Assembly (NCBI GenBank): GCA_031841125.1
Contig: CM063110.1
Span: 33,557,214-33,621,213, forward strand
DNA length: 64,000 bases
Reading direction: 5' to 3'
Source: Acanthococcus lagerstroemiae
Taxonomy: Eukaryota > Arthropoda > Insecta > Hemiptera > Eriococcidae
Positions 35,051 through 46,056 of the stretch are shown in pieces (position 1 is the stretch's first letter; every line of letters begins with the position of its first letter). The notes beneath the pieces are model-generated. The model saw only the letters and a program-made list of their open reading frames with translations. It had not been told where the DNA came from and did no database searches. Made by a program: the position numbers and the translations under genes.

Positions 35051-35582
35051 TTGTCTCTTGTGACCCTCTACCACCACCTTAAAGGATGTATTCCATGATT
35101 TTCAAATTTTCGAATAAAACAATTTTTTTTGCTTCCTGAAAAGTGCGATTTTTGGACTTTCCATTTAGGTCCAACCAATTCTATTATGGAATATGGTCAA
35201 ACAATTTTTTCGTTAGAAAGGCATAAAAAACGTTACTTTTTGTGCCGAGTACTCGCGTTCTTGAAAAGATTAATGAAAATTTCGTCATTATTTTAACGTC
35301 GATAATCCTAACGTACACAATTGTTTGTGAGGGTTCGCCAGAAATAATTCCTACATTTCGAAAATTTATGTATCACAACACTGGTGTCGAAACTGTTTTG
35401 TTTTAGTGCATTTGATGATTGAGAACGGAAGGTTTTTGTGAATAAGAAAGTTTGTCACAATGGCTCTCTTGGTCACAAGAAAAACTTTCATTTATGGTAG
35501 AGATGTTTTTTAACAATAACGATTCGTATATTCGAACAATACGCGAGTTTCTCAAAAAATTCAGTTTGAAGCCGAAAAATTC
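35051..35582. other. unassigned stretch
   Basis: AT-rich with no recognised gene, RNA or repeat. Confidence 0.45.
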
Positions 35583-35590
35583 AGTTCCTA

Positions 35591-36156
35591 ACAGGGGTTG
35601 AAAATTAGAATTTTGAACCTGAAAGTAAAATCATTTCTAGGAAGTTAATTGATAGTTGAAAGTGAAAAGAGAATTTGAAAAGCTGAAAGTTGAACACCGA
35701 AAATTTATTTTTATTTTTTAATAAAAAAGTCGAATGTTGTATGTTTCTCTTTTTTCACTTTGGTTTCAACCCGAGCCCTGGAATCTGCCCTTTCGAGCAT
35801 TACCTCAGAGACGTTTGGGAGATTGTTATGGCTGTCTTAGCCCACTTCTCTACTTGCCGAAATACCGGCCTGGGTCGAAATGTAGCGAGTTGCCACGTTG
35901 GCTCGAACCCAGGACCTTCAGATTCTGAGACCGGCGCGCTATCCACTCGGCCAACCAGACCCCGATGCCAACCAGTCCCCATGTTGTATGTTTAAAGTAA
36001 AATAAAAAACGTAGGAAAGTTGAAAGCCGAAAGTTGTGAGTTGAAAGCGAAATAGAAAAAATAGAACAGTTGAAAACCGAAAGTCGAAGTTTTATTTTAC
36101 AAAATCCGAAGCGAAATCTCGAAGTTGAATTTTTATCATTTCACTTCCAATCCCTG
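35591..36156. mobile_element. hAT-like element with (gttgaaagccgaaag)-type interior
   Basis: Left end caggggttgaaaat, right end inverted cagggattggaagtgaaatg. The flanking 8-mers gttcctaa (35583-35590) and gttcctga (36157-36164) are 7 of 8 identical, a good hAT-type target duplication. The interior, apart from the nested SINE, consists of degenerate repeats of gttgaaagccgaaagttg and gaagttgaaagtgaaa. Without the SINE and one target copy the element is about 319 bp. Non-coding. Confidence 0.78.
35747..35980 (-). mobile_element. tRNA-derived SINE with 13-bp target duplication
   Basis: The SINE is bounded by a perfect direct repeat ATGTTGTATGTTT at 35734-35746 and 35981-35993. On the minus strand it begins ggggactggttggcatcggg and carries a polymerase III A box tggccgagtggat (35953-35941) and a B box gggttcgagcc (35910-35900). 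A tRNA-unrelated body of about 110 bp follows, ending in an A-rich tail (aaaaaagag). The 234 bp length, internal promoter, A tail and target duplication are all as expected for LINE-mobilised SINEs. It is nested in a hAT-like element. Confidence 0.9.
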
Positions 36157-36164
36157 GTTCCTGA

Positions 36165-37296
36165 CCGAAAAACCGTGACATTCTGGACTGCGAGGTTTCG
36201 TTGTCACGGTTTTTTGATCTGGAACTGGATCTTCCTGCCTCAAATCGAATTCTTTGCGGAACTCACGAATTGCTCTCAAGTATACAAATCGTTATTTAGA
36301 AAAATAAAAATAAAATTACTATAAATGAACGTTCTTCTTGTGACCAACGAGCCGTTGTGGACTAAATTTTTTTATTCACAAAAACCTTCTATCCTTACCT
36401 ATCAAATTCACTAAAGACAAAACCGTTTTGACGTCAGTGTTACCATGTATACATTTTCGAAATAAGAGAATTTTTTCTGGCAAACTCTGTATAAACAAAT
36501 CGCCACCTTGTACCGACTAGAAATCACTCAGAAATCGGTTGATATGTACTGATTGGTTCCACCTTCTAGAATAAACTTGCATTTAGAAAAAGTCGCTAGG
36601 GATAAAAGTGAATGAAGCAGGGGGGCGTAACACCAAGCGCATTCGTCATTAATGCGATAAGAACGTCTCTTCTTCCTCGCTCATGCCTCTCAGCCAGGGT
36701 AGCCAATATAGTCGCTATTGTTATGAAAATTCTCATCTCAATCTACACAATCGATTGGTGTCAGTCTGAGCGTATAGAAATGTATAACACCCGAGAAACG
36801 GTTTTAAAGTGTAGAAGTCCTGACCTACACAATTGTGAGGGCACGGTCCTAAAGGTGTACTGAATATGCCTTAATTTGTACACCGAACCCTGTTCATTTA
36901 AAGCTTAGAGCGGATCCGGGGCCTGGAGAAATGAGACCCCTTCCTATAACTGGAATTTTGACCTGGAACTAGTGGCATTCTTGTGTACACCATTTTCACA
37001 CGTCTATATAGTATATTTTATTGTTTATATATCAACCCTCTGAATAGTAATCATCGGAGGAGGGTAGCTTTGAGGGCTGGAGACCTTGAAATACTATAAA
37101 TCGACTATCATCTTGAAGACTAAAAAGAGACTTCAGCTCCTCTAGTAGCACCCAGATGTTGAAACCAGAAACAAACCCTTGAAACAGATTCAGCGACTTT
37201 AGAAACTCACAGAGGAAATCAAATCCAGTATCCCGAAAAAGGATGTAATATTTTTGGATAGATTTTAAGCCATCGTTTCGCCCCTTTGCTATAGGC
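36165..37296. other. unassigned stretch
   Basis: No gene recognised. 36830-36970 shares words with 33600-33760 (see there). Confidence 0.4.
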
Positions 37297-37510
37297 AGGG
37301 ACGAAAATAAGAAGTGTCACGGGGGGTACCTTGCCCTCAAGCCTCCGCCGGAGTTGGTAAACTTTAGCAGATGGATCAAAACTTGGAAAAATCCAGCAAG
37401 TCAAACTTTTTTTTTTGCCGATGCAAACATATTTTGATACTTGGGAATTTTGACTCGAATCAGCTGGGAATTTAACAATTTTTCCCCTCCAGAAAAACTC
37501 TTCGCTACCT
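37297..37510. mobile_element. partial copy of the 10.0-kb hAT-like family, reversed
   Basis: It begins cagggacg and contains ggaaaaatccagcaagtcaa, gatacttgggaattttgact, then cccctccagaaaaactctt. Read on the opposite strand these match the 9997-10353 element (ttcctgggggg, gaaattcccaagtatcaaag, gacttgttggatttttcc). The far terminus is not intact and the BEL/Pao integrase fragment starts directly after it. Confidence 0.6.
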
Positions 37511-38160
37511 ACGTATACGGGCCGACAATGCAACAAATTTTGTCGGCGCACAGCGTGCCCTCGAGCGCCACTGCAGTTCCTTAGGAGTAAACTGGAAGTT
37601 TATTCCCGCGAGGTCCCCCCACCAAGGGGGAATTTGGGAGGCCGCGGTCAAGGCGGCCAAAAAGCATTTCCTCGCTGCAGCCGGTCAAACGGTCCTTAAT
37701 CTCGAAGAGTTTATCACGATTTTGTCTCAAGTGGAGTCCATACTCAATTCGCGCCCCTTGTATCAGAAGCGAGAAAGCGCATCGATGTCCTCACTCCTGG
37801 GCATTTTTTGGTCGGCTCGCATCTGCTGCACGCGCCTCAACCCGAAACTCATTCGATGTTACTCGTCGATCGACTTAAAATACAGCGCCAAGTAATTCAG
37901 TCTTTTTGGTCAGTTTGGAGTAAAAGCTATTTGGCGCAGTTACAGTCGCGTGCAAAATGGAAAACACCTACGGCCAACCTTCAAGTCGGTGACGTGGTGT
38001 TACTGAAGGAGGAATGTCCGCCCTTACAATGGAAATTGGGGCGTGTGTCCAAAGTCATGCCTGACAAACGTGGTCGGGTCCGCGTCGTGGAAGTTTGGTC
38101 CAACGGTTCTACGTTTCTACGAGCTGTTCAAAAATTGGTTAGGCTCCCAGTCGAGCAATG
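37511..38160 (+). pseudogene. BEL/Pao retrotransposon integrase C-terminal fragment
   Basis: The frame from about 37515 gives RADNATNFVGAQRALERH (the central integrase Asp block), then RSPHQGGIWEAAVKAAKKHF (the G-G-x-W-E-A-A-V-K block with its catalytic Glu) and QVESILNSRPL. After a frameshift near 37765, PGHFLVG is followed by QSFWSVWSKSYLAQLQSR, KWKTPTANLQVGDVVLLKE and PPLQWKLGRV. The integrase core plus the W-R-L-G-R-type C-terminal domain identify BEL/Pao. The frame ends at a natural stop at 38159. gag, protease and RT are absent. Confidence 0.87.
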
Positions 38161-38393
38161 AAATCGTCGTTTTATTTAGTTCACAACACAAGAGTCTGAT
38201 AGTTTTTTTTTATTTTTTTATTTTATTTTTTTAAATTTTTAATTTTATTTTACCTATTGATTTCTAAACTTACCTTTGTGAAATTTTGGTTTTTCGAATC
38301 CTTTAACTTAGCCTTTTTTTTTGTAATTGCCAAAATTTATTCGTTTTTTTTGTTTTGTTTTTTTTCAAGTCGCCTGGACTTTCTGGGGGAGAA
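38161..38393 (+). other. BEL/Pao 3' untranslated region and polypurine tract
   Basis: A T-rich stretch of about 230 bp follows the pol stop and ends in the purine run gggggagaa (38385-38393), in the position of a plus-strand primer immediately before an LTR start. Confidence 0.55.
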
Positions 38394-38543
38394 TGTTCAA
38401 ACTTGCAATAATTTTTGTTGCACTCGTCGTCTGCCTATTGTATTATTGCTGATTGTACGTCTCTTATCTTTTAGATATGTCTTTCGCCTAGTCTGTTCCA
38501 GCTAATTTCGTTTTTCGTGTGTAATCTCCTCCTTGGCTTGTGT
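38394..38543 (+). repeat. start of a BEL/Pao 3' LTR, truncated by a LINE
   Basis: It begins TGTTCAAACTTGC directly after the polypurine tract, consistent with the TG start of an LTR. About 150 bp can be followed before the 5' region of the LINE. Whether the rest of the LTR lies beyond 41815 cannot be decided without a second LTR copy; a TATA-like aatataaaaactc near 41896 is suggestive. Confidence 0.45.
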
Positions 38544-38630
38544 TTACCTTGTCGTGGTGAGGAGACTTAAGTGAACGCGAGCTCAAAACATCGAGCATAA
38601 AAGAACACGGATAAAGGAGCAGGGGAGAGA

Positions 38631-40241
38631 GTGAATAGTAGAGTAGCTCTCTCAACCCAAGTGGTTAAAACCTGTATCTGGCTCCCCCGAATGACGAAGC
38701 GCTCACAACTAAAAACACTCAGGAGATGGAAAACTCCGAAAGATAAACCCTTCAGAAGGCAACGGGAAACCACTGAAATATTTTCCCAAATTTCATCAAT
38801 GGCTAGAAACAACTTAAATATTGCCCTTAGTCGGGGGCACCCCTTAAATGGGGAGAGGGCGCTTACAATACCCCCGCTGGCCAAAGATGAAGATGAAGTA
38901 GGAAGAGGAGAAGTCAGAGTGATGAACAAGCTGATAAGGATCGGTACGTGGAATGTACGAAGCTTGTATCAAGCAGGAAAAATCCAAAACGTCGAAGCGG
39001 AGCGCAAAAGAATGAGTATTGACATACTCGGAATGAGCGAGGTAAGATGGCCTGCAAGCGGTACAACAAGGATGGAAAAATCGACGTTGTACTACTCCGG
39101 TTCAAACGACAGCAGAAACAGAAACGGTGTTGCGATACTGATCAGAAACGAAATCGTTGGATCAGTTATGCAGTTTATACCATACTCAGATAGGGTTATG
39201 CTTCTACAGATGAAGACGAATTATCGTACGCTCAACTTAGTCCAGGTATATGCACCAACGGCAGATAGAGAAGAAGACGAAATAGAGGAATTCTACAACC
39301 AAATCCTCGAGATTTTCAAAATCACCAAAAGCGGAGAAATAAACGTGATCATGGGAGATTGGAATGCCAAAGTAGGCGAACAAGTCCATGATGACGTTGT
39401 GGGGTATTTTGGACTGGGATCACGGAACGAACGTGGAGAAAGACTGATAGAGTTCTGCACGGAGCGTGAACTCTTCGTTACCAATACCTTTTTCCAACTA
39501 CCAAAACGTAGACGATACACTTGGACGTCACCCAATCAAACAACCAGGAACCAGAACGACTACATTCTGCTGCCTAAAAGCTTCAGAAAAGACGTCAAAT
39601 CAGCAAAAACGTACCCAGGTGCGGACGTGGGGTCCGACCACAACCTAGTAGTAATCGAAATGAAATTGAAATTCAGGAAGAAGATCAAACCAAAATCAGC
39701 GAAAAGAATCGATATCCGAAAAATAACGAAGAACCCAGATATGCGGATAAAAGTGGCCAAAGAAATGGCGAAGGTTCTGAGAGATCAAGATGAAGATATG
39801 AACGTAACGCAGTCATGGGAGAAATGGAAAAAGGCACAAAGGGAAATGCAGGAAAAGGTCATAGGCACAACTGTAATGAAGAAACGGAAACCGTGGATGA
39901 CGGATGAAATACTGCAATTAATGGAGCAACGCAGGTTGAATAAACGAAAAACACCAGAGTATAATAGGCTCCACAAACTAATACGACGCGAAATTCGAAG
40001 CACAAAAGAGGAATGGCTGAACGAAAAATGCGAAGAAATCGAGAAAATGCAGGAACGTCACGACACCTTTAACATGCGTAAAATGATTAAAGAAATGACC
40101 GGTAGCCGAAGATCACAAGCGCCGGGAGCGCTCAAAGACAGTGCAGGGAACATCCTACTCGGTACCAAAGAAAAGTTGGCCAGATGGAAAGAGTACGTCA
40201 AGAAGTTATTCGAAGATGACAGATCCGAAATGCCTGAATAA
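38631..40241 (+). pseudogene. LINE ORF, endonuclease part up to a premature stop
   Basis: The 536-codon frame contains an apurinic/apyrimidinic-type endonuclease that nicks the target for reverse transcription. Visible blocks are GTWNVRSLYQ (residues 105-114), MSEVRW (135-140), VQVYAPT (204-210), MGDWNAKVG (241-249), YTWTSPN (296-302), NDYIL (309-313) and SDHNLV (335-340); the catalytic Asn, Glu, Asp and His are present. Residues 345-530 are the basic linker to the RT. The first ATG in frame is at 38691; the frame is open from 38631. The stop at 40239-40241 follows SEMPE, and the same frame continues downstream (PVVSGEKIDIKEVVQAIQN), so it is a single-codon disruption. Confidence 0.87.
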
Positions 40242-41813
40242 GAGCCGGTAGTCAGCGGAGAGAAAATAGATATCAAAGAAGTAGTTCAAGCAATCCAGAA
40301 TCTGAAGAACGGAAAAGCGATTGGTCCAGACGAGCTTCACGGAGAAGTTTTCAAAACGTTGATGAACGACGAAGACACGCTAGGGTCTTTGACCAAATTC
40401 TTCAACAAAATATACGACACAGGAGTCTTACCGCTGGACTGGCTCAAATCTACCTTTGTAACACTTCCGAAAAAGCCCAACTCGAGCGACTGTAACGACT
40501 ACAGAACCATTAGTCTGATGTCTCACATCCTGAAGACATTTCTGAAAATTATACACCTAAGAATCTACGAGAAATGCGAAGAAAACTCGGGTGGTCAACA
40601 GTTTGGGTTCAAAAATGGCTTCGGTACCCGAGAAGCAATCTGCGCACTAAACGTGATGGCGCAGGGATGCAGAGACGTCAACAAGAAGCTGTACCTATGT
40701 TTCATTGACTACAAGAAGGCGTTCGACTGCGTACGGCACGAAAAGCTGATGGAAATCCTGAAGAAAATCGGCATACCCGATAAAGAAAGAAGAATCATCG
40801 CACATCTATACTGGAATCAGAAAGCCGTAGTCAGGTGCGAAGGAGAAACAACAAAGGAGATAAAAATAAAGAAAGGAGTGAGGCAGGGGTGCGTTCTATC
40901 CCCAGCACTCTTCAACGTATACTCGGAAACCATCTTCAACGAAGCCCTCACGAGTGAGGACGGAGTGGAGATAGGTGATAAGCATATCTCAAATATTCGC
41001 TACGCAGACGACACAGTGCTGATCTCAGACAGCTTGGGTGGACTACAAAATATGCTACTGCGAGTGGCAGATGTCAGTCACGCGTATGGATTGGAAATCA
41101 ACGCAACAAAGACCAAATGGATGATCGTACATAAAAAGAAGGATGCGCAAATGATCGAGAACGACCGCATTCGAGTAAACAACGAAGAAACTGAGAGAGT
41201 AGACAAATTCCTGTATGTACTTAGGTACATGGTTCCAAGAAGAAACAGATCAATCCATAGAGATCAAGACAAGAATTGGAAAAGCAAAGACTACGTTCAT
41301 GAAAATGAAAAATATTCTCACGAGGAAAGACCTGGACTTGAGCCTGCGAGTGAGACTGGTCTGGTGTTACGTCATGCCCGTGCTGCTGTATGGCATGGAA
41401 AGCTGGGTGCTGTCACGCGAATTGGAGAAACGCATTGAGGCGGCAGAAATGTACATCTATTGTCGCCTCTTAAAGATATCCTGGAAAGATAAAGTCACCA
41501 ATGAAGAAGTATTGAGACGTATGTCCAAAGAACGAGAACTATTAAACATCATCAAAGCTCGCAAATTGCAATATCACGGACACGTTCATAGAAACGAAAA
41601 GTATACGGTTTTCCAGAATACATACTGCGAGGAGGAATAAAGGGCAAAAGAAGCGTAGGAAGGAGAAAACTGTCATGGGAGGCGGATTTGAGAAGATGGT
41701 TCATATGTTCCCCGACAGACTTGTTCCGTAACGCTGCGAATAAGGTTGTAATAGCCATGATGATCGCCAAACTTCGGTCGGAGACGGCGTCATGAAGAAG
41801 AAGAATAATTTTC
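40242..41813 (+). pseudogene. LINE ORF, reverse transcriptase and C-terminal part
   Basis: In the same frame as the endonuclease come NGKAIGPDELHGEVFK, PKKPNSSDCNDYRTISLMSH, GGQQFGFKNGFGTREAI, FIDYKKAFDCVRHEKL (first catalytic Asp), GVRQGCVLSPALFN and IRYADDTVLISD (catalytic Asp pair). Near 41210 a frameshift moves the reading to YLGTWFQEETD, VMPVLLYGMESWVLS and LLKISWKDKVTNEEV. A second shift near 41610 leads to KRSVGRRKLSW and the terminal NKVVIAMMIAKLR before a stop at about 41794. All RT motifs are present, so only these lesions appear to disable it. Confidence 0.87.
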
Positions 41814-41815
41814 TC

Positions 41816-43389
41816 TCCCATAATCGTCAGTATGTTTCTAACGTTTCGGTTGGAATTTACGTGCATTTTTTCGTCCGTGTATGATTTGGTGTTGAATATA
41901 AAAACTCTAACTTTCGAATTCGAAGCTCTTTTTTATGTTTCTTGCTTAAAGGCCTAGCCTTCTCGAACTTCTCTTCATTTCATTCGAAACTTTAGTTTTC
42001 ACTTCTGTTTTTCCTTAGTTTTTTTTTTTCTCGAGGCTCTCTCTTAGGTTAGCCTAGTTTTCGGTTTTCCTTTTTTATTAGTTCACGAAACATCTATAGG
42101 AGCCATCAGCTCAAAGCGCTTCAAATCAAATTTGGGCCCCGAGATCCAAAACTTGTATAATCTGTATATTTTTGGTATTACAGGCTGAGCAACATGAAAT
42201 TTAATTAAATTCTGTAAGAAGGGGAAGGGCTTGCAGCATGTGTTCTCCCCTTATTCAATCGAGCCAAAACTTTCTGGGGGATTTTTTTTTTTCCAATTTA
42301 TTTTGATCCTATCGGGTAAATACATAACACCGATATGGAATTTCGCAGAACTGAAAATTGAAATATGGCGGGTACCTACATGAAGCAGCTTACTTCCCGC
42401 AACGGTATAGGCAGGCGATCGCAATATTTCTAATAATTCGATCCTACTCGTAATGTGGTGGAGCGGGGGGGGGGGACTCAGTTTGCTGCAGCACTGGAGT
42501 GTACACTCGAATCACAGCGCGACGTTCTTCGGGTCATTACTCGCACCAGTTCGAGTGGAATAAAACTCGCGCGCGTATGGCAGGGCAATAATTTTTCCGC
42601 AGTTATTCGAAATATACGTCCGGTAATTTACGGCCGTTTTATTCTGGGTCAAATATTTCGTCGTTCGACTTAATAAACTTTGATTTGGGCAAATCTGATA
42701 AACAATAACTTACGCCGGTGGAAGAGAAAGAGCGCGAAGTACAAAAAGGACGGGAAGGGCGACAGGGTGAGCGAGAGCGAGCCGTGCGCGGACCGAAAAG
42801 CGAAAAAACGAAACAAAAAACATTTTATTAGCTTTTTATTTTGTTTACACGGCGTTAACCTCGTACCCTGTTGGACTTCAAAAGCCATGCTCTGTGTGCG
42901 AGTGGTAGTGCGTCCAAAGTACGCTAAATATACGTTTTCGGCAATAGAGGTCCTTTTTCCAGCGATACCGCCCAGCTCGGATAGTTGCCGGAGCATTTGT
43001 TCGCTGTTTTCCTCGATCTTTTCTTTCTTTATTTTTCTCTATATACTCGTATATTACGTTACTCAATATTCCCGTCAGTTCTGCAAGTCTCTCTAAATAG
43101 GATTACTGTTTTTCTGTGTCGAAAAACACTATAAACGATATTTTCGATGACAGCGAAAGCAATTTTCGTGAAAATGATGACATACGTGAAATGGTGTGAA
43201 GTGTAAAGAGGGTTCACAGTTTAACCAGCAAACCTAACTGTATATACTCGTATATAATACACTATCTGGGGGTTATACGTCATATCCGCATCCACCCGCG
43301 CGTAGCCAACACATGACAGCTTATTATATTCCCGACCGTTAAGACAATTATTCTTCGCAAGCTTTTTCACACGCGCTGTCTTAAAAACC
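41816..43389. other. unassigned stretch
   Basis: No gene recognised. The 138-codon frame at 42680-43096 has no domain. A G run of 11 lies near 42465. Confidence 0.4.
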
Positions 43390-46050
43390 TTATATTTCCT
43401 CTTTCCCGTACACTGGGCGCGTATTTTCGCAGCCGCTACCTCCAGCAGTTCGGTGCGCCGCGGTCGCGGTCGACCCGCCGCTGCGGGGCATCGGTCCTAC
43501 GCAATATTGCGCTCGGCTGTCACCTACCGCATGTGACCGAAGTTTCCAGTCTCGAAATCGGTACCAGCTAGCAGTCTCGACTTCCATCGAACTCAACTGC
43601 GGCACTTTGCGACGGCAGCTGCGCATCCAACCTGGTCACGTTGGCCTAGCTTTTCTGCTGACACGACGCCGAGATTCGTGAGGCTTAGAAGGCTCTCTGG
43701 ACAGCTGCCAATAATCACTTCAACCATCGTCTCGGGAGTGATGTGGCCGCCGACAGATGCTTCGAGCGCAGCTCGTGCGTCGTTCCACGCGGTGCAGCAA
43801 AAGATATGGTGTGCCGCGCGTTATCGACCTCTGCTGGACAATGCGAGGACTGGCTGGGTACCTTATTTCAACGGTTCAGATAACCACTGAAGCATCCATG
43901 CCCGGCGAGCATTTGCGTAAGATGGTACGTCAGCTTACCGTGCCGCCGCGAAAGCCATGTCCTAGCCTTAACATCCAGCGGCCATGGGTGGTCTCTTGGA
44001 GGCGAGCCACCCACTCTTGAACTGTTTGCCGCCGGACTTCTCTATTAATCTTCTCCTTTACTCCTTTCTTGTTTCTGTTAGCTGGTCTGAGCTTCTTTCT
44101 AAAAGCGCTGATACAGAGTGGCGCTCTCCCTTGCCAGCAGATCAATAGGAGGCATTCGAGCTAGTACAAGAGCCGCCTTGTACGAGATGGTTCTATTATG
44201 CGTAGTGCCGTAGCCCGTAGTTTCTTTTTGTTCTCGCGGAGTGCCACGACTGGTGCCCAACTGGGGGCCCCATAGAGAAGAACTGAGTGAATTACCGTCG
44301 AATATAGTCTTCTTGACACTCACTCGGCCCCCGGAGGTTCGTCATAAGCTGACGCAACGCTCTCAGCGTCCGCTCTGCTTTCTCTGCCGTTGTACGGAGA
44401 TGCGGTGTCCAACACAGCTCGTTGTCCACTGGCATTCCCAGGTACACCATCTGGGGCTGTAGGATACCGGATCACCCAGTACCGCTAGGTCAAATGGCTG
44501 TGGCCTGCTTTTTCTCTGCCTGTGAGAAAGCACAACTTCTGTCTTCTGGGCAGTCACCTGTAAGCCATTCGCTTACATCCAGCGAGACACCATCTCGATG
44601 CTGAGTATGGATCTGCTTCGAACTTCCTGCTCCGACCTCCCCTCTACAAGGAGAAGGGTGTCGTCGGCAAAGCAGATGGCCTGGGCTCCTCTCAAAAGTG
44701 TGAGCCGGAGGACCTTGTTAAAAGACATGTTCCACAACGGGGGTCCTAAGACCGATCCCTGAGGTACACCCGCCGAGATGATCTTCTGGACCTGCCGACC
44801 TTTTGCGTCGATATACGCTATTGTTCTGTCTGCCAGGTAGCTCCTGATGATCGCTCGTCAGTACCCCGGGAGATCCCACTCATCCATCGCTTTCAGAATA
44901 CGTTTCCAAGGCAGTCTATTGAAAGCATTCCTCACATCGAGACCAACGGCTGTGTATAAACCATCTTTGCTGCATACAGTGTTGATGATCTTTTGTGCAT
45001 ATAACACCGCGTCATTGGTCGACCGACCCGCTCGAAATCCATACTGGGACTTGGACAGCCCACCTTTAGAAGCGATGTGTGCTTCTACCCCCGAAGCAAT
45101 AATCTACTCCAGTAACTTGCTTATATCATCCAGTAGATATAGGGGGCGGTATGAGGAGAGAAAACCCTCTGGTTTGTTATTGCCTTTGCGAGGCAGGACC
45201 AGCCTCGCTGTCTTCCATATCGCGGGAAATGGCTCTCTGCAAGACACCTAGTGAAGCAGGTGCGTAGCCATTCCGGCCTCAGCGAGTGGATCAGTTCCCA
45301 GGCCAGGCTAGGTATGCCATCCAGTCCCAGGGCTTTCCTGTTTCCTCTGATCCGATCCACAGCTACTCTCAGCTCATATGCTGTGACTTTCAGCCGCGGT
45401 TCCCAGTCCTGCCTGGTGAGCTCCCGCCTTTGTGGTAGCAACGGGTGCTGGGGGAAAAGGGTGGCAACGATTTCCCTCAATGTTGCCGGCGGTAGCCCAG
45501 TCATCGGGGACGGGGACGGAAGTCACTGTAGGACCACTTTATATGGATGGCCCCAGGAATTGTCGTCCACCGTTTTGACGAGCTTGGCCCACTTGTTTGC
45601 CTTTGCTCTCTTTACAGCTGCGCGCAGTGCTTTCTTGGCAGCCATCCACTTGGCATTCGCCTCCTCAGCATTGTCAGCTCGGGAGTCTCGATGTCTTCTG
45701 GTAGCCCGCCGACGTCCGGTGGAACACTCACGGTGGAGTCACTGTATCTCTTCGTTCCACCTCGACATTGCTGCACTGCACGCCTTCGTTGTCCGTTCGA
45801 CAATCCGCGCAGTTGTCTGTGACGCACTCGGGGCTTCGACCACACCGCTATCTTCTATTGTCATTATTGGGGTCTCGAGCCGGTCACAATCAAACTGCTT
45901 CGTGTTTCATCATTTGGATGTACACACAGGTCTTTGTGTCGGCCGGCCTCTCAATGCCCCAATTTGGAACGCGATATACCGGTGGTCTGACGTGTGTCGA
46001 CCCACCAGTTCTCGATGTGCCCCATAATCGCTCTTGTCCATAAGGTAACA
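43390..46050 (-). pseudogene. R1-like LINE ORF2 relic: endonuclease end, RT, C-terminal domain
   Basis: Minus strand from 46045: the end of an endonuclease (DKSDYGAHRELVGRHTSDHR near 45980-46035), a linker, then RT blocks RGNRKALGLDGIPSLAWELI (about 45370-45290) and RPEWLRTCFTRCLAESHFP, followed in shifting frames by degenerate palm and thumb sequence. Near 44570-44360 lies VTAQKTEVVLSHRQRK. The C-terminal part (WVARLQETTHGRWMLRLGHG near 44040-43980) matches the tail domain of R1 ORF2, which carries the zinc motif. It is broken by many stops and frameshifts. The first half of the endonuclease is missing; ORF1 of the same element lies at 48295-47770, beyond a foldback insertion. Confidence 0.82.
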
Positions 46051-46056
46051 TCTATG

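Larger units (their letters stand above)
38544..41815 (+). mobile_element. near-complete APE-type LINE (RTE-like)
   Basis: One element runs from a short 5' region (ccttgtcgtggtgaggagac) through an endonuclease, reverse transcriptase and C-terminal domain to a GAA-rich 3' tail (gaagaagaagaa, 41793-41804). Coding capacity is complete apart from one in-frame stop (40239-40241) and two frameshifts (about 41210 and 41610). It sits at the end of a BEL/Pao LTR start. No clear target duplication was found. It is the best preserved transposable element in the window. Confidence 0.85.

Noticed and set aside
35870..35980. Possible functional tRNA gene
   Set aside because: It lies inside a 234 bp unit with an A-rich tail and a 13 bp target duplication, hence a SINE.
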